The notes: a model not told the origin generated them from the letters alone. DNA of 64,000 nt from Ornithinibacillus sp047228935 (GCF_047228935.1 NZ_JBFEGG010000002.1:678673-742672), one strand, 5' to 3'; positions 1 through 8,649 are shown, counted from the stretch's first letter. Made by a program: numbers and translations.

Positions 1-183
1 ACGCGCATAACGGCAATGCCAACCGAAGCCACATCCTAAATCCAGTACATGTTTATTTTGCAAATCAGGTATCATATCTTTCAATACATGCCATTCACCA
101 GCAGCCTCAAGCCCTTGAACGGATCGTGGCATTTTTTCATATGCAGAAAAGAATTTCGTATCATCGTATTTATTTTGTTTCAT
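1..183 (-). CDS. class I SAM-dependent methyltransferase, partial (cut by window edge)
   Basis: Only the first 61 codons lie in the window; the frame stays open from an ATG at 183 to base 1. Residues 46-54 carry the glycine-rich SAM-binding motif I (VLDLGCGFG), so this is a class I (Rossmann-fold) methyltransferase. The sequence after the motif (GWHCRYA) recalls small soluble methyltransferases of unknown substrate common in Bacillus. The substrate cannot be told from this fragment. The 136 bases between it and the next gene show nothing else. Confidence 0.75.
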   Translation of the reverse strand, partial: MKQNKYDDTKFFSAYEKMPRSVQGLEAAGEWHVLKDMIPDLQNKHVLDLGCGFGWHCRYAR

Positions 184-319
184 AAACTTTAATCTCCTAC
201 AATTTAAGGTAATTTATAGAAAGTCTAATTCCAAAGGCAATTTTGTACTAACTTCATAAAGTTTATCAAATTCCCAATATCGCCCCACTGCCCCATCTCC
301 AAAGTTTTGTATAAAAAAC

Positions 320-739
320 CTAGTTCATCAAAATATCTTTAAGTATTGCTGTATCCTCCTTATTTAAGAACCCATAGCCCTCATCTTCTTTATCACTAAT
401 GATGGTTGCATGACCATCGCTCTCGAACCATATCCGATATTCATAAAGTCTTTCAGGCATATCTTCTTCGATGGTATAAAATAAGGTAACCCACACGTCT
501 TCTATTCGAGACATGGATGGTTGTATAGATGGGCCCCAATTAATTTGCTGGAAAATTCTTTTGAGCTCTGTAATTGTTTCTTCTTCCGTAATGATAGCAG
601 GATCTTCGTAGTTTCCTTCTGGAGTACTCTTTTGTACGTCAATCCTTGTTAAGTTATCATAATCTTGACCTGAACAAGCTGAAATCAATGTGACAAACAA
701 AATCAATACTATAACCATCATACTCCATTGTAATTTCAA
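320..739 (-). CDS. putative lipoprotein, unknown function
   Basis: A 139-residue protein with a type II signal peptide: basic start, hydrophobic stretch at about residues 7-20 and lipobox LISAC with the lipidated Cys at 22. It should therefore be exported and anchored on the outer face of the membrane. The rest is acidic and soluble with no domain I recognise. Translation probably starts at TTG, preceded by a G-rich ribosome-binding site (GGGGGGAA). It lies 69 bp downstream of galM on the same strand and may be cotranscribed with it. Function unknown. Confidence 0.65.
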   Translation of the reverse strand: MKLQWSMMVIVLILFVTLISACSGQDYDNLTRIDVQKSTPEGNYEDPAIITEEETITELKRIFQQINWGPSIQPSMSRIEDVWVTLFYTIEEDMPERLYEYRIWFESDGHATIISDKEDEGYGFLNKEDTAILKDILMN

Positions 740-808
740 ACTAATTCCCCCCTCTATATAAAGATGATTATGAACAAAAAAATGTTTCTTACATCTTTTC
801 CCCTAAAC

Positions 809-1849
809 TTAATTCATTAATGTCCCAAACTTAAAAACAGTCTGTTCCTGATATCTTTCATCAGCATTCAAGAGAATGGAAGGGAATCCATCGTGATGTA
901 ATGATGCAGGTGAGCTTTGGGTTTCGAAGCATACACCTAGATAATTCTTTGACATCCCCTCGTTTAGCAAGGCATTAGAACCTAAGTTATTGGAGGTATA
1001 CATAACCATGCCCGGTTGGGTAGTTTTCATTTTAAGTACCCGACCGCTAACCGGCTCTGTTGCAACTACAGCGTACGGTTTTTTCTGGTCAAATATAAAA
1101 TAATGATCATAGCCATTCCCAACGATGTTATGCTGATCCATCGTACTATGAATGCCACTCGCAAGTGCTCTCCCAGAACGAAAATCGAATGTAGAATTGG
1201 TAACATCAAGAATATCGCCAGTTGGGAGTAGCCTTGCATCTAATTGCGCAAATCGGCTACTATCCATTGTCACATGGTGCTGATGAATCGTCTCCTTCAA
1301 ATCACCACTTAAATTAAAGTAAGTATGATTCGTTAAGGTAAGTACGGTTGTTTTATCCGTTGTAGCGGAATAATTTATGATAAGCTCGTCTTCATTGGTT
1401 AGGGTGTAAGTAACCGTTATGTTAACATTACCAGGATATCCGTTTTCTCCATCCTTACTAAAATAAGACAACTTCAATCCAAGCTTATCCTCTTCTTCAA
1501 ATGGATCTGCATTCCAGATTACTTTATGTAGCCCGGTATTTCCGCCATGTAAATGATTAGGCCCTTCATTTGCTTTTAATCGATACGTCTTTCCGTCTAA
1601 TACAAATTCTGCGTTTTGAATTCTCCCAGCAACTCGTCCTATCAGTGCACCAAAGTAGTTGGGGTCATGTTGATAATCCAACATATTTTTATATCCTAAG
1701 ACAATATTTCCCACCCTGCCCTCTTTATCCGGAGTGAGGATTTTAGTCAAAATACCCCCGAAATTTAAAACTTCTACGGTTACTCCATTTATATTAGTTA
1801 ATGTGAACACTTTCCAGTTATTCTGGAGTTGTTTTGTCTTTATCTTCAC
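809..1849 (-). CDS. galM: aldose 1-epimerase (mutarotase)
   Basis: Interconverts alpha and beta anomers of aldoses such as galactose and glucose in the cytoplasm. The 346-residue length fits the family. Visible motifs are NHLHGGNTG (residues 98-106) with the substrate-binding His, the catalytic acid His near 175 in TNHTYFNL, and the catalytic base Glu near 309 in CFETQSSP. Start is GTG preceded by AAGGAG. No Leloir-pathway genes lie nearby, so it looks like a stand-alone mutarotase. It is not part of this region in B. subtilis. Confidence 0.93.
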   Translation of the reverse strand: MKIKTKQLQNNWKVFTLTNINGVTVEVLNFGGILTKILTPDKEGRVGNIVLGYKNMLDYQHDPNYFGALIGRVAGRIQNAEFVLDGKTYRLKANEGPNHLHGGNTGLHKVIWNADPFEEEDKLGLKLSYFSKDGENGYPGNVNITVTYTLTNEDELIINYSATTDKTTVLTLTNHTYFNLSGDLKETIHQHHVTMDSSRFAQLDARLLPTGDILDVTNSTFDFRSGRALASGIHSTMDQHNIVGNGYDHYFIFDQKKPYAVVATEPVSGRVLKMKTTQPGMVMYTSNNLGSNALLNEGMSKNYLGVCFETQSSPASLHHDGFPSILLNADERYQEQTVFKFGTLMN

Positions 1850-1923
1850 GTTCTCTGCTCCTTATCTGCAATATTCTGTAAGTTGATTGTATCACATAGA
1901 AAATGGAATAGTCTGACGGTAAA

Positions 1924-1963
1924 ACAAAAAAAGAATCGCACAGAATAGGTACTGCACGATTCT
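1924..1963 (-). terminator. rho-independent terminator of yaaH
   Basis: On the minus strand an 11-bp stem (arms 1952-1962 and 1933-1943, two G-U pairs) is followed by a run of seven T. It sits just after the yaaH stop codon and before galM, separating the two transcripts. Confidence 0.8.
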
Positions 1964-1974
1964 TCCCTAAACCC

Positions 1975-3264
1975 TTATTCAGACTTTGAAATCGTAAAGT
2001 TATCCTGAAGCAGCAACCAATTTTGCGGAAATGCTAGGCCAAGCTTCCAGTAACTAATTCCCCGTAACCCAAGTTCCTTTATTAAATCAAACTTAGCTTG
2101 AATCGAACGGGCATCTTCAAACCAGACTTCATGCTCATTTCCTTCCTCATCCCAGTAATTAAAATGTGGTGCTTGAGCAGTGGTGTCATACTCGATTGAA
2201 GCGTTATACTGGCGAGCTAAAGCAATGGCCTGTTGAGGGCTAACTGCCCGAGCATATTCACCACCAGGTTCAAATGGTAGGGTCCAGTCATATCCATATA
2301 AATTTTGCCCTAATAAAATCTTTTCCGGTGGCATTTCGGTTAGAGCATATTCTACTACTCTTCGGACTTGATCAATTGGTGATACGGCCATCGGAGGTCC
2401 ACCACTATATCCCCATTCATACGTCATAAGCACCACAAAGTCTGCAACGGATCCGTGGGCACCATAATCATGAGCCTCATACCACGCTCCCTCTTGCTCT
2501 GCACTTGTTTTTGGTGCAAGAGCTGTAGACATTAATAGTCCTTCCTGGGAGAGACGTTCCCTGGCCCTTGATAAAAAGGTACTATAGGCATCCCGGTCTT
2601 CTGGTGGTAAAAATTCAAAGTCAAAATGTACATCGGTAAAGCCAACTTGTTGAGCGGTGTTTACAATATTATCTAGTAACGTATTCTGAACTGCTTGAAC
2701 CGTTACGATAATATGGCCAAGTTCCGCGCTAAAGGCACCTTCTTCTAAGTTCGTTACAACCATCATTAAACTAGCATTGTTTTCATCAGCAATTTCTTTG
2801 AAATAATTAAGTGGTGGGGCGTTTAAACTGCCATCTCGGTTTACCTGATAGCTAAATGGAGCTAGGTAGGTTAAATATGGAGTGTGCTTTCTAGCGGCAT
2901 TTTCTAATGCTTGCGATACAGTACCACCAGTCGGTTCGATGTAAGCATTCGCGATAATCTCAGGTCGCGGTCCTTGTGGAATATATAATCGTAAACCTAC
3001 GGGCAGGACGCCATTTACCGGAATATTATTAACACGAGCAAGTTCCTGATAACTCATCCCAAATCGCCCAGCAATCGTATAGAGGCTATCTCCAGGTTGG
3101 ACGAAATAAAACTGACCAACAATCGGAATAACTAAAGCTTGCCCGACTACGAGCTCATTCGGAGCGTCTAATTCATTTGCATTAACAAGCGCATCGACGG
3201 TAGAGCCGTATGTACTTGCAATTGTATATAAAGAATCACCTGGCGAGACAACATGAATTTGCAT
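1975..3264 (-). CDS. yaaH: spore peptidoglycan N-acetylglucosaminidase, LysM-GH18 (YaaH/SleL)
   Basis: A cortex-lytic glycosidase of the spore, homologous to B. subtilis YaaH and B. cereus SleL, acting on muramic-delta-lactam-containing cortex at germination. Two LysM peptidoglycan-binding repeats occupy about residues 2-47 and 51-97. A GH18 barrel follows (about 105-425) with the catalytic DxxxDxE motif at 211-217, Glu 217 being the acid. No signal peptide, as in the family: it is made in the mother cell and deposited on the forespore. RBS AAGGAGGG is clear. A sigma-E-type promoter is visible upstream. Confidence 0.92.
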   Translation of the reverse strand: MQIHVVSPGDSLYTIASTYGSTVDALVNANELDAPNELVVGQALVIPIVGQFYFVQPGDSLYTIAGRFGMSYQELARVNNIPVNGVLPVGLRLYIPQGPRPEIIANAYIEPTGGTVSQALENAARKHTPYLTYLAPFSYQVNRDGSLNAPPLNYFKEIADENNASLMMVVTNLEEGAFSAELGHIIVTVQAVQNTLLDNIVNTAQQVGFTDVHFDFEFLPPEDRDAYSTFLSRARERLSQEGLLMSTALAPKTSAEQEGAWYEAHDYGAHGSVADFVVLMTYEWGYSGGPPMAVSPIDQVRRVVEYALTEMPPEKILLGQNLYGYDWTLPFEPGGEYARAVSPQQAIALARQYNASIEYDTTAQAPHFNYWDEEGNEHEVWFEDARSIQAKFDLIKELGLRGISYWKLGLAFPQNWLLLQDNFTISKSE

Positions 3265-3303
3265 AATCTCCCTCCTTAAAGTCCATAAATGTACCTATAT
3301 TCC

Positions 3304-3330
3304 ACTTTATGAAGGGAGCATGTACGTTAT
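3304..3330 (-). promoter_or_regulatory. candidate sigma-E promoter of yaaH
   Basis: Reading the minus strand there is a -35-like ATA (3328-3330), a 16-base spacer and a -10-like CATAAAGT (3304-3311), matching CATANNNT of mother-cell sigma-E promoters. yaaH of B. subtilis is known to be sigma-E dependent, so position and sequence agree. Confidence 0.5.
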
Positions 3331-3334
3331 GCTT

Positions 3335-3868
3335 TTAGATAGGGTCAATATTCGCTTTCATCACGGAATTCATTAAGTATAAGGCATAATCATTTCCTTG
3401 CTTGTTCTCCGATGCCGTGCAATTTTTCGGAATATGCATAGAAAATTGATACATATACGCATCCTTTGTGGTAAAAAGCACACATATATCCCCAGCTATT
3501 CCAGCAATCATTAAATGTTTTTTCCCTAAATCACGAAGCAGCGACAATAATGGTGTTTGAAAAAAGGCAGAATGCTGTGGTTTAATGAGGAAGTAATCAT
3601 TCGGTTTTGGTTTTAGTTGTTGGATAATATGTTCATTTGCCTCATTCATACAATATTTTATAATCGTATCTGGATTAGATTGCCAAAGTCGGTAATGATC
3701 ATTTACATAAATAATCGGAAGTTTGTGCTCTTCTGCAAGCTGTCTTAGTTTTACTATATTTGGTAAAATCTCTTCCGTATTAGCAAGAAGCTTTTCTCCA
3801 CCGTCAAACTTGAAATCATTGATTAAATCAATAAATAAGATGGCAGTGCTGTTTAGATTATCAAACAA
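3335..3868 (-). CDS. yaaI: isochorismatase-family cysteine hydrolase YaaI
   Basis: A 177-residue member of the isochorismatase/nicotinamidase-like hydrolases. The catalytic triad is visible: Asp 14 (FIDLINDF), Lys 96 (LIKPQHSAF) and nucleophile Cys 129 (AGIAGDICV). The natural substrate is unknown; isochorismate is not implied, since no siderophore genes are nearby. TTG start with GGAGGTG five bases upstream. It occupies the same place, next to yaaH and divergent from tadA, as in B. subtilis. Confidence 0.85.
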   Translation of the reverse strand: MFDNLNSTAILFIDLINDFKFDGGEKLLANTEEILPNIVKLRQLAEEHKLPIIYVNDHYRLWQSNPDTIIKYCMNEANEHIIQQLKPKPNDYFLIKPQHSAFFQTPLLSLLRDLGKKHLMIAGIAGDICVLFTTKDAYMYQFSMHIPKNCTASENKQGNDYALYLMNSVMKANIDPI

Positions 3869-3945
3869 ATGAACACCTCCTTATACTGATGAGTCTTTAT
3901 TATGGTTAAAATAAAAATAGATTATTCCATGAGAGTTGTGAACAG

Positions 3946-4419
3946 ATGAACGATGAATTTTATATGAATTTAGCAATAGAAGAAGCGAAGAAAGCACAGG
4001 AAAAACATGAAGTACCGATTGGAGCAGTCATCGTTTTCCAGGATGAAGTAATTGCAACCGGGTACAATGTAAGAGAACTATCACAACAGACATTATCCCA
4101 TGCTGAATTAATCGCGATACAAGAGGCAAATAAAAAGATTGGAAGCTGGCGATTAGAAGATTGTACACTGTACGTCACACTTGAGCCTTGTCCCATGTGT
4201 GCAGGGGCAATTGTGCAATCTAGAATAAAGCGAGTCGTTTACGGTGCAAAAGATCCGAAAGCGGGATGTGCAGGGACGTTAATGAATTTATTGGATGAGA
4301 AACGGTTTAATCATCAAGTAGAAATAACCTCAGGAATCCTAGAGAAGGCGTGCAGTGAACTGCTTACTAGCTTCTTTAAAATGCTGCGGGCTAAAAGAAA
4401 ACAATCCTCTTCCAAATAA
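3946..4419 (+). CDS. tadA: tRNA-specific adenosine deaminase
   Basis: Deaminates A34 to inosine in the anticodon of tRNA-Arg(ACG) so that one tRNA reads several CGN codons. The zinc deaminase signature is complete: HAE at 52-54 and PCPMC at 81-85 (His 52, Cys 82 and Cys 85 bind zinc; Glu 54 shuttles protons). The 157-residue length is typical. It precedes the SRP RNA gene exactly as in B. subtilis (yaaJ-scr-dnaX). The Shine-Dalgarno before the ATG is weak. Confidence 0.95.
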   Translation: MNDEFYMNLAIEEAKKAQEKHEVPIGAVIVFQDEVIATGYNVRELSQQTLSHAELIAIQEANKKIGSWRLEDCTLYVTLEPCPMCAGAIVQSRIKRVVYGAKDPKAGCAGTLMNLLDEKRFNHQVEITSGILEKACSELLTSFFKMLRAKRKQSSSK

Positions 4420-4436
4420 TCTCATACACGAGTCCA

Positions 4437-4464
4437 TTGATTTTTTCTCTCAACATGTTATAAT
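4437..4464 (+). promoter_or_regulatory. sigma-A promoter of the SRP RNA
   Basis: TTGATT (4437-4442), 16-base spacer and consensus TATAAT (4459-4464). The RNA is predicted to start near 4471, seven bases after the -10 box. Confidence 0.8.
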
Positions 4465-4470
4465 GGATAT

Positions 4471-4741
4471 TACCGTGCTAGGCGGGGAGGTAGCGGTGCC
4501 CTGTACTCGCAATCCGCTGTAGCGAGGCTGAATTCCCATCACGAGGTGAGTGACCGTGTGGTCTGCCTCAAGGGATTGGTGTTGACGTTTAGGTCCTGCG
4601 CAACAGGAACCCACGAACCCTGTCAGGTCCGGAAGGAAGCAGCAGTAAGTGGTCATTCCTGTGTGCCGTGGGGTTACCTAAACTGAGCCATGAACTTGAG
4701 TAACGCATGGGGTCACTTCATCGACGGTGGGTGCACGGCAT
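4471..4741 (+). ncRNA. scr: signal recognition particle RNA (large, Bacillus type; scRNA)
   Basis: The RNA of the signal recognition particle, about 271 nt, of the long Bacillus type with Alu and S domains. Diagnostic pieces are the 5' segment CCGTGCTAGGCGGGGAGG, the conserved SRP54-binding apex CAGGTCCGGAAGGAAGCAGC (near 4624-4643) and the 3' closing GGTGCACGG, which pairs with the 5' CCGTGC. It lies between tadA and dnaX as in B. subtilis. Ends are inferred from homology. Confidence 0.95.
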
Positions 4742-4753
4742 ACATATGAGTTT

Positions 4754-4783
4754 AAAGCCTCTTGTATCAAACAAGGGGCTTTG
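4754..4783 (+). terminator. terminator of scr
   Basis: Stem AAAGCCTCTTGT (4754-4765) and ACAAGGGGCTTT (4771-4782) around a five-base loop, one wobble pair. The U tract is short. It directly follows the SRP RNA. Confidence 0.7.
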
Positions 4784-4913
4784 TCGTACCTCAATACATT
4801 AATCCTCATTAAATACTTCTAGTTACAATGGATTCGATTTCTTTTTTCATAATCATTCACATTCCATCTTAAAATCGGTATAATTAGGTAGAAATCATAG
4901 AGGGGAATCAATT

Positions 4914-6599
4914 ATGAGCTATCAAGCATTGTATCGCGTATGGCGCCCTAGAACTTTCGGGGACGTTGTAGGCCAAAGCCACATAACGAGAACACTACAG
5001 AATGCTATTGTTCAGCAGAAGTTTTCACATGCTTATTTGTTTTCCGGTCCACGTGGAACTGGTAAAACAAGTGCGGCTAAAATTTTTGCGAAAACCATTA
5101 ACTGTGAGCGTGCTCCGGTAAAAGAGCCTTGTAATGAATGTGCAGCATGTCGTGGCATTCAAGATGGTGCTATTTCCGATGTAATCGAAATTGATGCTGC
5201 TTCTAATACGAGCGTTGATGATATTAGGGAAATACGTGATAACGTAAAATATGCTTCTAGTGTTGTCCCATATAAAGTGTACATTATTGATGAGGTCCAT
5301 ATGATTTCTGTCAATGCGTTTAATGCATTGCTGAAAACATTAGAAGAACCTCCAAAGCATGTCGTATTTATACTAGCAACAACAGAACCGCATAAAATAC
5401 CACTAACGATTATTTCCAGATGTCAGCGCTTTGACTTCAAACCGATTTCCAATCAAGCTATCGTGGAACGGATGCAAACGATATTGGATGCAGAAGGCGT
5501 TACCGTCGCCAAAGAAGCACTAGATGCAGTAGCATTAGCTGCTGAAGGTGGAATGCGTGATGCGCTGAGTATTCTAGATCAAGCAATTTCCTATAGCGAG
5601 GAACGGGTAGAATTAGAAGATGTACTGGCGGTTACCGGTGGGGTCTCCCAAAAGATTCTAACCGATATCGTAGCGGCAATGCAGGAGAAGAATGTGCAAT
5701 CTGCATTAAAAATGTTAGATGAACTCATTCAAAACGGGAAAGACCCAGCTCGATTTGTCTATGATATCATATATTTTTTACGAGACTTATTACTCTACAG
5801 AAGTGCTCCGACGCTAGAGGGAATCCTAGAAAGAGCGATTATTGACGATGACTTTAAACAGTTAGCAGAAGTAATCTCAGAACCGTGGATTCAACACGCG
5901 ATTATACAATTAAATCAAACACAGCAAGAAATGAAATGGTCAAACAATCCAAAAGTGTTTATTGAGATTGCCATTATTACGATTTCGAATCGTTATGAAG
6001 AAAAGGCTGATTCAGCCGACTCAGCTTCTTCAGAGGCTGTCATGCAGTTAACGCAAAAGTTAGCAAATCTTGAAAAAGAAATTGCGAACCTAAAGGAGGC
6101 ACCACCTCAAGGAAACGTGGTGCAACAACAACAGCCTGAAAAGAGAAGAACACAATCAAGTAAATCGAAAAACAGCTACAAAGTTCCGTACGAAAGAATT
6201 CGCAACGTATTAAAAGAAGCAGAAAAGCCAGCACTGAAGGAAGTACAAACTGTTTGGGCAAACTTTTTAAACAAATTAAAAACAACAAGCGCACCTGCCC
6301 ATGCGACGATACAAGATTCCAAACCAGCTGCAGCTTCTGACACATCATTAGTCGTAGCATTCAAATACGAAATACACTGTTCACTATTCCTAGATAACCG
6401 TGAACTAGTAGAATCCGTACTGACAAGCGTACTAAACAAACAACTAACCATTATTCCAATCCCGAATAATGACTGGCAAGAACTAAGAACCGAATTCATC
6501 AAAAATCAAGAACCAACCAACGACCAACCCAACACCGAACCCATCATCGACGAAGCAAGAAAACTATTCGGAGATGATTTGATAGAGGTGCATGATTGA
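4914..6599 (+). CDS. dnaX: DNA polymerase III subunits gamma/tau
   Basis: Clamp-loader ATPase that loads the sliding clamp and couples polymerases at the fork. Walker A GPRGTGKTS is at 45-53, the zinc module Cys 64/73/76/79 at CERAP to CAACR, and Walker B IIDEVH at 124-129. The 561-residue length equals the usual Bacillus tau. The last about 100 codons use almost only A- and C-rich codons: bases 6481-6540 are 50/60 A+C by my count. The encoded tail is accordingly rich in Asn, Gln, Pro, Thr and Glu. This shift rises toward repeat A just downstream. Confidence 0.96.
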   Translation: MSYQALYRVWRPRTFGDVVGQSHITRTLQNAIVQQKFSHAYLFSGPRGTGKTSAAKIFAKTINCERAPVKEPCNECAACRGIQDGAISDVIEIDAASNTSVDDIREIRDNVKYASSVVPYKVYIIDEVHMISVNAFNALLKTLEEPPKHVVFILATTEPHKIPLTIISRCQRFDFKPISNQAIVERMQTILDAEGVTVAKEALDAVALAAEGGMRDALSILDQAISYSEERVELEDVLAVTGGVSQKILTDIVAAMQEKNVQSALKMLDELIQNGKDPARFVYDIIYFLRDLLLYRSAPTLEGILERAIIDDDFKQLAEVISEPWIQHAIIQLNQTQQEMKWSNNPKVFIEIAIITISNRYEEKADSADSASSEAVMQLTQKLANLEKEIANLKEAPPQGNVVQQQQPEKRRTQSSKSKNSYKVPYERIRNVLKEAEKPALKEVQTVWANFLNKLKTTSAPAHATIQDSKPAAASDTSLVVAFKYEIHCSLFLDNRELVESVLTSVLNKQLTIIPIPNNDWQELRTEFIKNQEPTNDQPNTEPIIDEARKLFGDDLIEVHD

Positions 6600-6666
6600 T
6601 AATTAATAAACAAGTTTTATTTTGAAAAGATTTGTTTAGAGGACTAAAACTGAGTTTACGCTCTAA

Positions 6667-6849
6667 GTGGCGAGAATATACGGAGACTCCAGCGGGAGGA
6701 AAGGCATCGGTAAGACCCCGATAGATGCCCCTGCGTCTGCAAGTATCGCTTCGCGGTAGGCTTCCTCGGGGCAAGGCAGCAAGGAAGTTTACTCAAGTAG
6801 AAGCCTGGCTTACCAGCCGCCCGCGGAAAGCGTAGTATATTCTCGCCAC
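6667..6849 (+). repeat. structured intergenic repeat, copy A (long form, + orientation)
   Basis: First copy of a dispersed family. Terminal 15-bp perfect inverted arms lie at 6667-6681 (GTGGCGAGAATATAC) and 6835-6849. Inside are a CTCC/GGAG hairpin right after the 5' arm and a GGTAAG/CTTACC helix that covaries with GGTGAG/CTCACC in other copies. A module of about 90 bases (roughly 6717-6810) is shared with copies D and E. It fills most of the 302-bp dnaX-ebfC gap, which is short in B. subtilis. Short ORFs inside lack starts and ribosome sites and look spurious. Confidence 0.9.
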
Positions 6850-6901
6850 GGACTAGGCAAGAAAACAATCAAATTTTTGAATATCAAAGGAGGCGTTTTC
6901 C

Positions 6902-7222
6902 ATGAAAGGTATGGGAAATATGGGCAACATGATGAAACAAATGCAAAAAATGCAAAAGAAAATGATGCAAGCACAAGAAGAACTATTCGAAATGGAATTT
7001 GAAGCAACAGCAGGTGGCGGAATGGTAACCATCAAAGCCAACGGCAAAAAAGAAATCATAGACGTTCAAATTAAAGAAGAAGTAGTCGATCCAGACGACA
7101 TCGAAATGCTACAAGATCTAATCCTTGCTGCAACAAACGAAGTCATCAAACAAGTAGACGACAAAACAAACGAAACAATGGGTCAATTTACCAAAGGGTT
7201 AAACATGCCAGGCATGTTCTAA
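6902..7222 (+). CDS. ebfC: nucleoid-associated protein, YbaB/EbfC family
   Basis: Small DNA-binding protein (B. subtilis yaaK) that forms tweezer-shaped dimers and associates with the nucleoid; often linked to recR and recombination. The N-terminal 30 residues are Met-, Lys- and Gln-rich and should form the long helix, and the core (FEATAGGGMVTIKANG) is the family hallmark. RBS AAAGGAGG lies eight bases before ATG. It is 16 bp from recR, so it is surely cotranscribed. Its 3' half has the A+C-rich codon use seen around repeat A. Confidence 0.93.
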   Translation: MKGMGNMGNMMKQMQKMQKKMMQAQEELFEMEFEATAGGGMVTIKANGKKEIIDVQIKEEVVDPDDIEMLQDLILAATNEVIKQVDDKTNETMGQFTKGLNMPGMF

Positions 7223-7238
7223 TCTAGGAGGAAACTTC

Positions 7239-7835
7239 ATGTATTATCCGGAACCAATTTCAAAGCTGATTGACAGCTTTACAAAATTGCCAGGTATTGG
7301 GCCAAAAACGGCTGTTCGACTGGCTTTTTTTGTGTTAAATATGAAAGATGATGATGTACTTGAATTTGCAAATTCACTCGTCAATGCTAAACGAGAATTA
7401 ACACATTGCTCTATTTGTGGACATATTACTGACCAAGATCCATGCAGCATATGCTCTGACACAACTAGAGATAATTCCATTATTTGCGTCGTTCAAGATC
7501 CAAAAGACGTCATCGCAATGGAAAAAATGAAAGAATTCCATGGAAAATATCATGTACTTCACGGTGCCATCTCACCAATGGATGGAATTGGTCCGGAAGA
7601 CATAAATGTTCCAGATTTGTTAAATCGTTTACAAGATGAAGAAGTGAATGAAATTATTTTGGCGACAAATCCTAATATCGAGGGAGAAGCCACTGCCATG
7701 TACATTTCGCGTTTAGTAAAACCTTCAGGAATCCGCACAACAAGAATTGCACACGGATTACCGGTTGGTGGCGATTTAGAATATGCAGATGAAGTCACAT
7801 TATCAAAAGCTTTAGAGGGTAGGAGAGAACTGTAA
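7239..7835 (+). CDS. recR: recombination mediator RecR
   Basis: Acts with RecF/RecO to load RecA on gapped DNA. The 198 residues show the N-terminal helix-hairpin-helix (KLPGIGPKTA, 17-26), the zinc finger Cys 57, 60, 69, 72 and the Toprim domain starting at IICVVQDPKD (about 81). RBS is TAGGAGG. Codon use returns to normal within its first hundred bases, so the skew around repeat A ends about here. Confidence 0.97.
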   Translation: MYYPEPISKLIDSFTKLPGIGPKTAVRLAFFVLNMKDDDVLEFANSLVNAKRELTHCSICGHITDQDPCSICSDTTRDNSIICVVQDPKDVIAMEKMKEFHGKYHVLHGAISPMDGIGPEDINVPDLLNRLQDEEVNEIILATNPNIEGEATAMYISRLVKPSGIRTTRIAHGLPVGGDLEYADEVTLSKALEGRREL

Positions 7836-7850
7836 AGTTAGGTGACACTT

Positions 7851-8075
7851 GTGGGAAGAAAGAAGAAAAAGCAAAAGCGAGAGGTTGATGAGCTTTTACT
7901 AGATGCTATCTTCTCCATCGAACGTGAGTGGAAACAAGTTAAATCCATAGTTGGTCGTTCCATAGAACCATCGTTTGATGGGAGTAGCACAGAAAAATTA
8001 GCTCAATCCAAGTATCTATTTTTATTAAGGGAAGCAAAGCACCGTAAGATTAGCGCAATACGATATAGCAAATAA
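7851..8075 (+). CDS. yaaL: DUF2508 protein YaaL
   Basis: A small basic, helical protein of about 74 residues always found after recR in Bacillus; function unknown. I prefer GTG at 7851, since AGGTGA (7840-7845) lies five bases upstream. A GTG at 7842 is in frame but overlaps that ribosome site. The N-terminus is a run of Lys and Arg (GRKKKKQKR), followed by a helix with a conserved Trp and SKYLFLLREAKHR near the end, typical of DUF2508. Confidence 0.8.
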   Translation: MGRKKKKQKREVDELLLDAIFSIEREWKQVKSIVGRSIEPSFDGSSTEKLAQSKYLFLLREAKHRKISAIRYSK

Positions 8076-8119
8076 GGTAGAAACAACTACAGGTTTGAAC
8101 TAGTAATATGAGAAGCACA

Positions 8120-8162
8120 TATACTGCCTTTTCCCTGAGTATAACAGGGGAAAGGCAGTATA
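8120..8162 (+). terminator. long hairpin downstream of yaaL
   Basis: An 18-bp stem (8120-8137 and 8145-8162, one G-U pair) with a seven-base loop ends the dnaX-yaaL unit. No T run follows (TATAAATTTAAG), so it may protect or process the 3' end rather than be a classical terminator. Confidence 0.6.
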
Positions 8163-8233
8163 AATTTAAGAGTGACCATATATAGTTGTAATTTTTGAAC
8201 AGCAATTCTCATTTAGCATCAAGTTTAATTTAT

Positions 8234-8435
8234 CTATTTTACTAATTCTTCAGGATCCTTCCTATAGGAATATTGTTTGCAAATGTGTTGAGACAAACGG
8301 TGTTTCTCTCCCTGTCTATACCACCTTATCCAAGTTGTAATTTGAGACTTAATGCGTATCCCAATCTTATTCTAAGACAACTTCAATTCCATTACTTCTT
8401 TTTTAATTTCTTCTGAATAGATTTTTCCTCTGCAT
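8234..8435 (-). pseudogene. relic of an IS3-family transposase orfA
   Basis: Reading the minus strand, one frame gives YSEEIKKEVMELKLS, a stop, then KSQITTWIRWYRQGEKHRL and QYSYRKDPEEL. This is the helix-turn-helix part of IS3-type OrfA proteins. The ATG at 8435 is one base out of frame with the rest, a stop interrupts, and a stretch between the two helices is missing. It is a dead fragment with no recognisable ends or OrfB. It abuts another truncated reading frame at 8437. Confidence 0.65.
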
Positions 8436-8436
8436 T

Positions 8437-8649
8437 AAAGGTGTAAGCGCGACTCAGGGTGGTTATTTAAGGGGTACGATTGAATCTAAAGTAGCAGGAA
8501 TTGTAGCAGGAAGTGACCATATTTACGCAAAATACGGTCATAATAAAATAGCAGGCTCCTTAGGTATAAGTTTTTGGGGATTTGGAAGTATTAGTATTAC
8601 TGGCTCATCTTATGATGAGATGGGAGCTTCTAAACTGTTTTATTACTAG
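8437..8649 (+). pseudogene. 3' fragment of a lost protein gene
   Basis: An open stretch without start codon ends at TAG 8647. It encodes a Gly/Ser/Ile-rich C-terminal segment (for example KVAGIVAGSDHIYAKYGH, then SLGISFWGFGSISITGSS) that reads like real protein, and a terminator follows. The 5' part is missing exactly where the transposase relic begins, so an insertion or deletion probably destroyed the gene. I do not recognise the family. Confidence 0.45.

Noticed and set aside
1016..1231. Plus-strand frame inside galM
   Set aside because: Antisense to a well-supported enzyme gene, no ribosome site.
4450..4656. Minus-strand frame across the SRP RNA gene
   Set aside because: The DNA is fully explained by a highly conserved structural RNA.
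6544..6868. Open frames across repeat copy A (both overlapping minus frames)
   Set aside because: They lack ribosome sites, have no common length between copies, and their shared peptides follow from nucleotide conservation of the repeat.
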